Below are positions 19,540-26,903 of a stretch of DNA of 40,611 bases, one piece after another. Within the stretch, counting starts at the first letter, position 1; each line of letters starts with the position of its first letter. The notes under the pieces are model-generated. The model was not told the origin of the DNA. It did not search any database and saw only the letters and a program-made list of their open reading frames with translations. This DNA comes from Bordetella parapertussis (GTDB lineage Bacteria > Pseudomonadota > Gammaproteobacteria > Burkholderiales > SG8-39), in NCBI GenBank assembly GCA_945897475.1, contig CAMDFL010000019.1, positions 1 through 40,611 on the forward strand, written 5' to 3'. The position numbers and the translations under genes are program-made.

Positions 19540-21231
19540 CGCGAGGCGTAATTGTCGTTCATGAAAGCGTCTCACCGCGGGGTTGTGCGCGATGCTGATG
19601 ATCGCCGTCTGGGGCAAGCGCTCGTGCAGCACGCTGTAGAGTAACGCCTCGGTTTCTTCGTCCAGCGACGCAGTGGCTTCGTCCAGAAACAGATAATCCG
19701 GCCGGTGCAAAAGCGCACGCGCAAAAGCAAGGCGTTGCTGCTCTCCGCCGCTCATCAGTTGCTGCCAATGCGCGTTTTCATCCAGACGCCCCGTAAACAA
19801 TTCCAGGCGGCAGTCGCACAGTGCGTCGCGAATGACCTGGTCGCTAAAGGTTCCGGGGGGCGCCGGGAAAGATACCGCTTCGCGTAGCGTGCCGATAGGG
19901 ATATAAGGCTTTTGCGGCAGAAAGAGAAGTTTTGCACCCCGGGGGATCGTGATGCGGCCTCTGCCATAAGGCCAAATGCCTGCTATGGCGCGAAACAGGG
20001 TGCTTTTTCCGCTGCCCGAAGAGCCGCTCAAGAGCGTGCGCTCTCCAGGAGCGAATTGGAAGTTGGCCCCTGAGACCAGGACCCGGTCGCCGGGCACTCC
20101 AAGCTCGATCTCGGCGCCAGCCAGCTCCTGTGTATCGCCTTGTACAGATTGAACGCCGTCGTTCCGCATCGATTCGACGCTAGCCTGATCAAGCGCGGAT
20201 TTAAAAGTGAGCAGGCGATCAACGCTTGCCTTCCAGTTGGCGAGCGTACCGTAGCTGTTGACGAACCATGAAAGTGACGATTGCACCTGTCCGAATGCGC
20301 TGGCAATTTGCATTAGCCCGCCCAAAGGCATGGAGCCCGTGAAGAAGCGTGGTGCCGCGACGATGTAGGGGAAGATTATCGCCGCCTGGGAATATCCCGC
20401 GGTAAATCCCGTCAGTCTCTTGGTGATGGTCATTAAGGACCACCAGTTCGCGCGGATGAGCTCAAAACGCGTGAGCAACACGTCGTTCTCAGAACGCTCG
20501 CCCCGATACAAGGCTATCCCTTCGGCGTTTTCGCGCAATCGCACCAGGTTGAAACGGAAGTCTGCTTCTAAGCGTTCCTGCTGAAAATTAAGCGGAATCA
20601 ATTGCCGGCCGACGTAGTGAGTCAGCACACTGCCTAGTATTGCGTAGATCAATGCCGCCCATACCATGTAGCCGGGAATGTTTACCCCGAATATTTCAAT
20701 CGCTCCTGATACCGACCAGAGTATCACCACGAACGAAGCCAGCGTCACCACGGCTTGCAGCAGTCCCAGGGATAATGAAAGTGAGCCATCGGTGAACAGG
20801 CGCAGGTCCTCGGCAATGCGCTGGTCGGGATTGTCGGTGCCGTGAGAATCCAATTGCAAACGGTAATAGACCTGGCGCTCTAGCCATTCGGCCAAATATT
20901 GCCTGGTGAGCCAGGCGCGCCAGCGCATGGTCAGCATCTGGGTGAGATAGAGCTTGTAGATCGAGGCGGCAATGAAAACGACGGCGAGAAAAGCGAAATA
21001 CAACAGGAGATCCGTAAAATCCGCCTGGTTCTTTTGTTCCAGCGAGTTATAAAACTCCCGATACCAGTCATTGAACAGCACCTCGACATACACCAGCCCC
21101 AGGGTCAGGGCGATGATGGCGATGAGCAAGCCCCAGGCGCGGGTGCGCTCCTCGGATTTCCAGTAGGGCCGCGCCAGCGCCCATACCTTGCCAAGAAAGA
21201 ACGAGGCATTGATAAAAAGACGTGAGGTCAT
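19516..21231 (-). CDS. ABC transporter, fused permease/ATPase (SbmA/BacA-like membrane domain, ABCD-type ATPase)
   Basis: Six-TM N-domain (YVEVLFNDWYREFYNSLEQKNQADF), Walker A GSSGSGKST, signature LMSGGEQQRLAFARALLHRPDYLFLDEATASLDEE. Confidence 0.93.
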   Translation of the reverse strand: MTSRLFINASFFLGKVWALARPYWKSEERTRAWGLLIAIIALTLGLVYVEVLFNDWYREFYNSLEQKNQADFTDLLLYFAFLAVVFIAASIYKLYLTQMLTMRWRAWLTRQYLAEWLERQVYYRLQLDSHGTDNPDQRIAEDLRLFTDGSLSLSLGLLQAVVTLASFVVILWSVSGAIEIFGVNIPGYMVWAALIYAILGSVLTHYVGRQLIPLNFQQERLEADFRFNLVRLRENAEGIALYRGERSENDVLLTRFELIRANWWSLMTITKRLTGFTAGYSQAAIIFPYIVAAPRFFTGSMPLGGLMQIASAFGQVQSSLSWFVNSYGTLANWKASVDRLLTFKSALDQASVESMRNDGVQSVQGDTQELAGAEIELGVPGDRVLVSGANFQFAPGERTLLSGSSGSGKSTLFRAIAGIWPYGRGRITIPRGAKLLFLPQKPYIPIGTLREAVSFPAPPGTFSDQVIRDALCDCRLELFTGRLDENAHWQQLMSGGEQQRLAFARALLHRPDYLFLDEATASLDEETEALLYSVLHERLPQTAIISIAHNPAVRRFHERQLRLASGRLADL

Positions 21232-21265
21232 AAAGTGCTCCTAGAAGCGTGCGTGTTGGCGATGA

Positions 21266-21284
21266 ATTAGATCGCTCTGACACT
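21266..21284 (-). promoter_or_regulatory. Copy of a repeated intergenic motif (AGTGTCAGAGCGATCTAAT on the minus strand)
   Basis: Shares the exact 15-mer GTGTCAGAGCGATCT with 26735-26749 upstream of purL. About 35 nt upstream of the ABC transporter ATG. Confidence 0.65.
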
Positions 21285-21305
21285 TAATATGAGTGGGCGC
21301 GCCTG

Positions 21306-22805
21306 CTAGCGCACGGCGTACAGATGGCGATTCAGAATCAGCCTTGCCTGGGCGCCCATGTCGTCCGCCAGGGTGCCCAGCGGTCCACCGTGGCGTACCG
21401 CGAGTGCATCACCGGCGGCGCCGTGCAGCCAGACCGCCGCGCACAGACCGGCGATAGGCTCCGCGCCCTGGGCGATGAGGCTTGCTGCCATGCCGGTAAG
21501 CACATCGCCCATGCCGGCGCTCGCCATGCCGGAATGGCCGCTTGAATTGATCCACCAACGACCGTCCGGCGCCGCGATCACGGTGCCGTTACCCTTCAGG
21601 GCTACGGTCGCTTTGTAGCGACGCGCAATTTGGAGCGCGGCCTCGACGCGGTTGGTCTGAACCTCGCGCGTGCTGGTGGCGAGTAAGCGTCCAGCCTCCG
21701 CGGGGTGTGGGGTGAGAAGCGTCGTGCTCGATCGCGCAGCGACCGCTTGTGAGAGCTTCCCATGTGCGGCAATCATGTTGAGAGCATCGGCATCGAGAAT
21801 CAACGCGGCTTCTACGCCGATAGCGGTGGTCAGTAATGCATGAGCGATCTCGTCGCTTCCCATGCCGGGGCCGGCCGCAACAACTGTTGCATCACGCGGA
21901 AGGTCCTGCGCGCTTCGCAGCATCAATTCCGGTCGCGAGGGATCGACACGAGGCGCCGATTCGTCGAGCAGCCCCACATGAACTCGACCCGCGCCGCATA
22001 GCAAAGCCGCGCGCCCCGCGAGCAGGGCCGCGCCAACCATGCCTCGAGCACCGCCAAGAATGGCGACATCGCCGGCATTGCCTTTGTGAAAATTCATGGG
22101 TCGCCGCGACAAGGCGTTGTCCAGAATGCTGTCATCGAGCAGATGGCCGCGCGATGCCCGCATCCCCTCGACATTCAGCGATAGCGACTCAATCGAAATA
22201 TCCCCGCAATAATCGGGCCCCTCGAAGGTGGCAAGACCGGGTTTCATCGCGATAAATGTCAGTGTGCGTTTGGCACGCACCGCGCATCCCATAACCGCGC
22301 CTGTGTCGCTATTGATGCCGGACGGAATATCCAGCGCCAATACCGGCCGTGTGGATTGGTTAATAGCGTCGATCCAGCTCGCATAGCGGCCCTCCAGCGC
22401 TCGGCTAAGGCCAATGCCGAATAAGCCATCGACCACCAGATCGTAATCGCGGGCGATGAGCGCCGCATCGGGGTGTTTTGATAATTCAAGGCCCCCGGCA
22501 TCGCGCCATTTATGAAGGCCAAGCGTGGCATCACTGGATAATTTTTCAGCGTTGCCAAGAAATGCAACATCGACCCGGTAGAACCCATTCTTTAAATGTG
22601 CCGCGACCTCGAATGCATCTCCACCGTTGTTTCCCGGCCCTGCCACCACCAACACCCTCCTGCCTCGATCGCCAAGCATGTCCCGAGCTGCCTTGGTCGC
22701 GGCTAGTCCCGCCCGCTCCATCAGCCGTAGGCCATTGGGTGAGATGCGCACGCTTTCCTCAATGGCTCGAATTTCGACGTTGAAATAAATTGGGCTCAGA
22801 TTCAT
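21306..22805 (-). CDS. nnr: Bifunctional NAD(P)H-hydrate epimerase / ADP-dependent NAD(P)H-hydrate dehydratase
   Basis: Epimerase VVAGPGNNGGDAFEVAAHL and DIPSGINSDTG; dehydratase GNAGDVAILGG, AGPGMGSDE, TPHPAEAGRLL, GSGHSGMASAGMGDVLTG-like region. Confidence 0.95.
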   Translation of the reverse strand: MNLSPIYFNVEIRAIEESVRISPNGLRLMERAGLAATKAARDMLGDRGRRVLVVAGPGNNGGDAFEVAAHLKNGFYRVDVAFLGNAEKLSSDATLGLHKWRDAGGLELSKHPDAALIARDYDLVVDGLFGIGLSRALEGRYASWIDAINQSTRPVLALDIPSGINSDTGAVMGCAVRAKRTLTFIAMKPGLATFEGPDYCGDISIESLSLNVEGMRASRGHLLDDSILDNALSRRPMNFHKGNAGDVAILGGARGMVGAALLAGRAALLCGAGRVHVGLLDESAPRVDPSRPELMLRSAQDLPRDATVVAAGPGMGSDEIAHALLTTAIGVEAALILDADALNMIAAHGKLSQAVAARSSTTLLTPHPAEAGRLLATSTREVQTNRVEAALQIARRYKATVALKGNGTVIAAPDGRWWINSSGHSGMASAGMGDVLTGMAASLIAQGAEPIAGLCAAVWLHGAAGDALAVRHGGPLGTLADDMGAQARLILNRHLYAVR

Positions 22806-22838
22806 GTGTCAATCATACCGATTGGAGGCAGATAGGCG

Positions 22839-24095
22839 TTATGCGGTCGCCGGCTCGAATGCCTTGTGGCGCGAGTAATATCGTTCTAGACCCAATTGCG
22901 CCAAACCGCAAAGACCGATGGATGCCGCAAGCGGCTGGGTAGTGCCGTTGAACGCAAGCGACAAGATAAGGGCGAGGGTGATGCCGCCGGTCAGATGGAT
23001 GATTGATTGCAGTGAAGAGCCCAGGCCAGCAAGCGTGGGAAACGGCGATAGGGCTGCCGCGGTGGTACTCGGTATAAGGATGCCGTTGCCGAACATGAAT
23101 ATCGCCATGGGAATGGCGATCGCGGCGCCAGTCTGGATATCGGCTAGGGCCAGGGCTGCCATTGAGAGACCTCCCGCGGCGGCGGCGAATGAACCGAGAG
23201 TCAGCATGCGGGGGATGCCGGCGCGCATGACTTTTCGCGCGCCAACACGCGCGCCGGATATGTATCCGATCATCACCAGCGAGAACATCAGCCCGTATTC
23301 CTGTGGCGTGAACCCCAATACGGGTATGGCAACCAGAGCGGAATTGGTGACAAAAGCGGTCACACCCATCTGCGAGCAAACAGCCAAAGCGGTCGGGGCT
23401 CGGTATTTTTTCTGTCCGAGCAGAAAAAAATAGTCGCGCAGGACTCGACCCAGAGCAATGCCGCGCCGATTGGCCGGCGCGGTTTCGGGCAGCCAAGCCA
23501 CGACTGCTGCGAGAAGCGCCAGGGCCATCAGGGTATGCATCCAGAAAATGGCCCGCCAACCTGCCCAGGTCACCAGCAACCCGGCCAGCGAGGGCATTAG
23601 AATCGGCAGGATCGCGAATGCCATGGTGACCCGGCCCATCAGGCGTGCCGCGGCTTCGTTGGCATGCAGATCGCGCACGATGGCTCTCACCAGTACCGGC
23701 CCGAATACCGCCGCGCAACCTTGAGCGAAGCGCGCAGTGCATAAAATCCAAAGCGTCTCCGACATCGCGCATGCAATCGACGCTGCTAAATACACGCTTA
23801 GTGAGGCGATTAGCATGGGCCGGCGTCCGAATCGATCGGCAAGCGGTCCGGCTGCGATCTGGCCGGTGATGAAGCCCAACATGATTCCGCCCAGAACCAT
23901 CTGAACTTCGCCGGCGCTGGCGGAAAAACTTTCCTGAATCGCGGGAAGCGCCGGCAGGGTGCTATCCATCGAAATCGCGATCATTCCCATCAACATGCCC
24001 AGAAGCAGCGTAGTCGCGAGGGATTCGGTATTGATTTTCAATGGTGGAATGGGGGCACACGAGAGGAAAGCGGCGGGCGCGGCGCAGTCTAACAT
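22839..24095 (-). CDS. MFS multidrug efflux transporter, Bcr/CflA family
   Basis: STLPALPAIQESFSASAGEVQMVLGGIMLGFITGQIAAGPLADRFGRRPML, typical Bcr/CflA; 12-TM pattern. Confidence 0.9.
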   Translation of the reverse strand: MLDCAAPAAFLSCAPIPPLKINTESLATTLLLGMLMGMIAISMDSTLPALPAIQESFSASAGEVQMVLGGIMLGFITGQIAAGPLADRFGRRPMLIASLSVYLAASIACAMSETLWILCTARFAQGCAAVFGPVLVRAIVRDLHANEAAARLMGRVTMAFAILPILMPSLAGLLVTWAGWRAIFWMHTLMALALLAAVVAWLPETAPANRRGIALGRVLRDYFFLLGQKKYRAPTALAVCSQMGVTAFVTNSALVAIPVLGFTPQEYGLMFSLVMIGYISGARVGARKVMRAGIPRMLTLGSFAAAAGGLSMAALALADIQTGAAIAIPMAIFMFGNGILIPSTTAAALSPFPTLAGLGSSLQSIIHLTGGITLALILSLAFNGTTQPLAASIGLCGLAQLGLERYYSRHKAFEPATA

Positions 24096-24175
24096 GCGAC
24101 TTTTGCGTCACTGCCAATGCCAGGGGGCGCGCTTCGCAAGGCCGCATTCGAGGAGACCGCTGCGTATTTATCTTG

Positions 24176-24194
24176 AGGCGGTTCCGCCTATAAT
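24176..24194 (+). promoter_or_regulatory. Putative -10 (TATAAT 24189-24194) abutting an AGGCGG-TT-CCGCCT inverted repeat
   Basis: Direct sequence match; lies in the divergent intergenic region before the 24269 gene. Confidence 0.45.
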
Positions 24195-24268
24195 AATATG
24201 GTCGCTTGGTTGGCTGGCGTGGCGCTCTGCATCGAAATTCAATCCTCGCAAATCTACAGAACAAGTCC

Positions 24269-26731
24269 ATGGACCGTCACAGCGTTTGCAGCAAGACCAC
24301 CAAAGGCCTGCAGGAGGCACTCGGAAAAACCAGTCTACTGTCGCGTGAATTGCGCACCATCCTTAAGGAAGTCGATGGCAAGCTGAGCGTCGACCAATTG
24401 AAAAAGACGCTGGAGAAATATCCCGACGCCAAATTGATCGAATTCATGAAGACGCTCGAGCGCGAAGGTTTTGTGCGTGTCTTGGCCAGTGAATCCGCGA
24501 CGGCGCCATCGCGGCCCGTTGCCGCGCCAACGCCTGCCTCCTCGAACGATGATGACGATGAACTCGATTTCACCTCGCTCGCGGCCAAACCCCTGCCCAA
24601 ATCGGACGATGGTGCGGAGCAGAAAATAGAAGCTGCGCTAAAAGCCAAGCTGGAGGTTGAGGCCAAGATCAAAGCAGAAGTTGCCGCGAAGTCGCTGGTC
24701 GCGGCCAGAGCTAAATTGGAGGTGGAGGCAAAAGCCCAAGCGGTGGAAAAGGCCGCCAAAGCGAAGGCTGAAGCTGAAGCCAATGCCAAAGTTGCTGCTC
24801 AGGCGGCGGCCAAAGCCAGGTTTGAAGCTGAGGTAGAGGCGAAAGTCATTGCTGAAGCGGCAGAGAAAGCCAAGGCGGAAGCGAAGGCAGTTGCTGAAGC
24901 AAAGGTTCAAGCCGAATTGGAAGCAAAAGAAAAAGCGAAAGCAGTCGCCGAAGCAATGGCCAAAGCCGAAGCGGACGCGCGCGCCAAGGCAGAGGAAGAA
25001 GCAAGAGCCAAGGCAGAGGAAGAAGCAAGAGCCAAGGCTGATGCAAAAGCGAAAGCCGAGGAAGATGCTCGAGTAAAGGAGAAAGCCCGCCTCGAAGCCG
25101 AAGTTCGCGCGAAGGAAGCCGAAGCGTTACGGCAAAAGCTCAAGGATGAACGCGATGCTGCTGAGCAACTTGCTCGGGAAAGCAAGGAAAGGGCGAGAAA
25201 AGCGGTAGAAGAGAAGGCGCGTCTTGAGGCCGAAGAAAAGGCCCGCAGGGAAACCGAAGAGAATGCGAGAAAAGAGGCCGAAGAAAAGACCCGCAGGGAA
25301 ACCGAAGAGCAGGCGCGTCTTGAGGCCGAAGAAAAGGTGCGCAAAGAAGTTGGCGAAAAAGCCAAGCGCGAGTCCGATGAGAAGGCCCGTAAAGACGTCG
25401 AGGATGCTGCGTCGCTGGCGCGCACCGAGGCCGAGGCGGCAGCGCTAGCGCGCAAGCAAGCTCGCGCCAAGGAGCGTGCTCAGGCGGATGCGCGCCTGGC
25501 AGAACAGAAGGCGGCCGCCATACAGGAAGCGCCGCGCCCTGCCTATATGTATAAGAGAAAACGCTCTCTCGGTCGCCCGGTCGCCATTGGGCTGTTTGTA
25601 CTGCTGCTTGGCGCCCTGGTGGTCCTCCATCTCATGCCATTGGATACAAAATCCTTCGAGAAGGCTGCAGAAAATAGCCTGGGGCAAGCGGTCAAGATCG
25701 GCTCCATCCACCTGTCTTTGATTCCTTCCCCTCAATTGAAAATGGAGAAAATCACTATTGGTGAGGGTGTTGCTGCCCAGATCGCGTCGGTAAAAGCATC
25801 ACCGCAATTGGGTTCCATCTGGGATGCCAAGAAGATTTTCAGCAAGATTGAGCTCGATGGCGTCGTTGTGCCGCAGCAATGGTTGGGCGCGGTGTTGTGG
25901 GGCAAACGCGACGATCAGTCCCTTCAAATTGAGCGGCTCATTGTGAAAGGATTCAAGCCTGCGATCGAGGGTTTGACGCTTCCGCCCATGGATATCGATG
26001 CCATGTTCGCCAAGGACGGTTCGCTGGAAAAAGCGGTCGCGATCAATTCGGAAAAAACCGTGACCCTCAAATTTGCGATCGCCGATGGAAAGACGCAAGT
26101 TGAATTGACTGGTAAGCCTTACAAACTGCCTTTCGGCGGAGAATTGGAATTCCAGAGTTTTTCGGGGGCCGGTAGCTTGAGCGCGACCGAACTGGTGTTC
26201 AGTGAATACGACGCGAGCGTCGCCGGGGGAAACATCGGCGGGAATGCAAGACTGCGCTGGGGCACGAATTGGAGCCTGGATGGCGAAATCAATGCGCGTG
26301 GCATTGATGCGGGTAAAGTGGCGAGTCTATTGGTATCGAGCGGGCGGCTTGACGGCAAGGGAGGGTTCGCCATGCGCGCGCCAAGCGCCGATAAGTTGGA
26401 GAGTTCCCTTCGGATAGAAGGCAATTTCTCGGTGCAAAAAGGAACTTTAGGTGGCGTGGATTTGACTCGCGTCCTGCAAGGTGATGCATCCTCGGGTGGG
26501 AGCACCTTGTTCTCTGAGATGAGCGGTAACCTGCTCTATGAATCGGGCCGGGCGCAGGTTAAGCAGGTGCGTGTTTCCGCAGGATTTCTCAATGCCGCGG
26601 GCAACATCAATATGGATTCGCAGAAGAATCTAAACGGCAGCTTGCAGTTGGAATTGAGGGCAACTGCCAATCAAATACGCGCCAATCTCACCTTGGGTGG
26701 CACGCTGGCGGCGCCGGTGTTTAAACGCTGA
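24269..26731 (+). CDS. Large single-TM protein: helical N-domain, long K/A/E/R coiled coil, TM helix, AsmA-like C-terminal domain
   Basis: N-terminus LSRELRTILKEVDGKLSVDQLKKTLEKYPDAKLIEFMKTLEREGFVRVL; KAEAEAKAK-type heptads; TM RPVAIGLFVLLLGALVVLHLM; C-terminus with AsmA-like features (DGEINARGIDAGKVASLLVSSGRLDGKGGFAMRA, GSLQLELRATANQIRANLTLGGTLAAPVFKR). Confidence 0.82.
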   Translation: MDRHSVCSKTTKGLQEALGKTSLLSRELRTILKEVDGKLSVDQLKKTLEKYPDAKLIEFMKTLEREGFVRVLASESATAPSRPVAAPTPASSNDDDDELDFTSLAAKPLPKSDDGAEQKIEAALKAKLEVEAKIKAEVAAKSLVAARAKLEVEAKAQAVEKAAKAKAEAEANAKVAAQAAAKARFEAEVEAKVIAEAAEKAKAEAKAVAEAKVQAELEAKEKAKAVAEAMAKAEADARAKAEEEARAKAEEEARAKADAKAKAEEDARVKEKARLEAEVRAKEAEALRQKLKDERDAAEQLARESKERARKAVEEKARLEAEEKARRETEENARKEAEEKTRRETEEQARLEAEEKVRKEVGEKAKRESDEKARKDVEDAASLARTEAEAAALARKQARAKERAQADARLAEQKAAAIQEAPRPAYMYKRKRSLGRPVAIGLFVLLLGALVVLHLMPLDTKSFEKAAENSLGQAVKIGSIHLSLIPSPQLKMEKITIGEGVAAQIASVKASPQLGSIWDAKKIFSKIELDGVVVPQQWLGAVLWGKRDDQSLQIERLIVKGFKPAIEGLTLPPMDIDAMFAKDGSLEKAVAINSEKTVTLKFAIADGKTQVELTGKPYKLPFGGELEFQSFSGAGSLSATELVFSEYDASVAGGNIGGNARLRWGTNWSLDGEINARGIDAGKVASLLVSSGRLDGKGGFAMRAPSADKLESSLRIEGNFSVQKGTLGGVDLTRVLQGDASSGGSTLFSEMSGNLLYESGRAQVKQVRVSAGFLNAAGNINMDSQKNLNGSLQLELRATANQIRANLTLGGTLAAPVFKR
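24983..25030 (+). repeat. Perfect 24-bp tandem duplication within the coiled coil
   Basis: GCCAAGGCAGAGGAAGAAGCAAGA twice in tandem (24983-25006, 25007-25030), encoding AKAEEEAR. Confidence 0.85.
25226..25337 (+). repeat. 48-bp period repeat within the coiled coil
   Basis: GAGGCCGAAGAAAAG begins at 25226, 25274 and 25322. The first two units share GAGGCCGAAGAAAAGRCCCGCAGGGAAACCGAAGAG. Confidence 0.8.
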
Positions 26732-26734
26732 TAC

Positions 26735-26810
26735 GTGTCAGAGCGATCTGGTATCAGAGCGATCTAATAGGCATCAGAGCGGTTTAATAGGCATCAGAGC
26801 GGTCTAATTA
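26735..26810 (+). repeat. Four direct copies of a GTRTCAGAGCGRTYTAAT-like motif upstream of purL
   Basis: GTGTCAGAGCGATCTG; GTATCAGAGCGATCTAATA; GGCATCAGAGCGGTTTAATA; GGCATCAGAGCGGTCTAATTA. Core (TCAGAGCG) starts at 26738, 26754, 26774 and 26794. Confidence 0.88.
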
Positions 26811-26832
26811 CGTTTGGGAGGGGCTTGGCCAG

Positions 26833-26859
26833 TTGATATCGGCGTGCGTCCGCTATAAT
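26833..26859 (+). promoter_or_regulatory. Putative purL promoter
   Basis: TTGATA (26833-26838) - 15 nt - TATAAT (26854-26859). The -10 is perfect but the spacing is short. Confidence 0.45.
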
Positions 26860-26864
26860 TCTAC

Positions 26865-26882
26865 TTTAGACCGCTCTGATAC
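26865..26882 (-). repeat. Inverted fifth copy of the purL-upstream motif
   Basis: TTTAGACCGCTCTGATAC, reverse complement GTATCAGAGCGGTCTAAA. It overlaps the predicted transcription start. Confidence 0.85.
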
Positions 26883-26903
26883 TTGTTTAACGATGTCGCG
26901 CCA

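Noticed and set aside
22813-23772. 319-aa minus-strand ORF in an alternate frame of the Bcr/CflA gene
   Set aside because: R/H/G-rich shadow frame; the true MFS frame (22839..24095) covers it.
24277-25470. Long antisense ORFs (A/S/F/L-rich, for example 24907..25470 and 24277..24789) over the coiled-coil gene
   Set aside because: Low-complexity mirror translations of the K/A/E-rich repeats; no SD or domain; an artefact of the codon composition.
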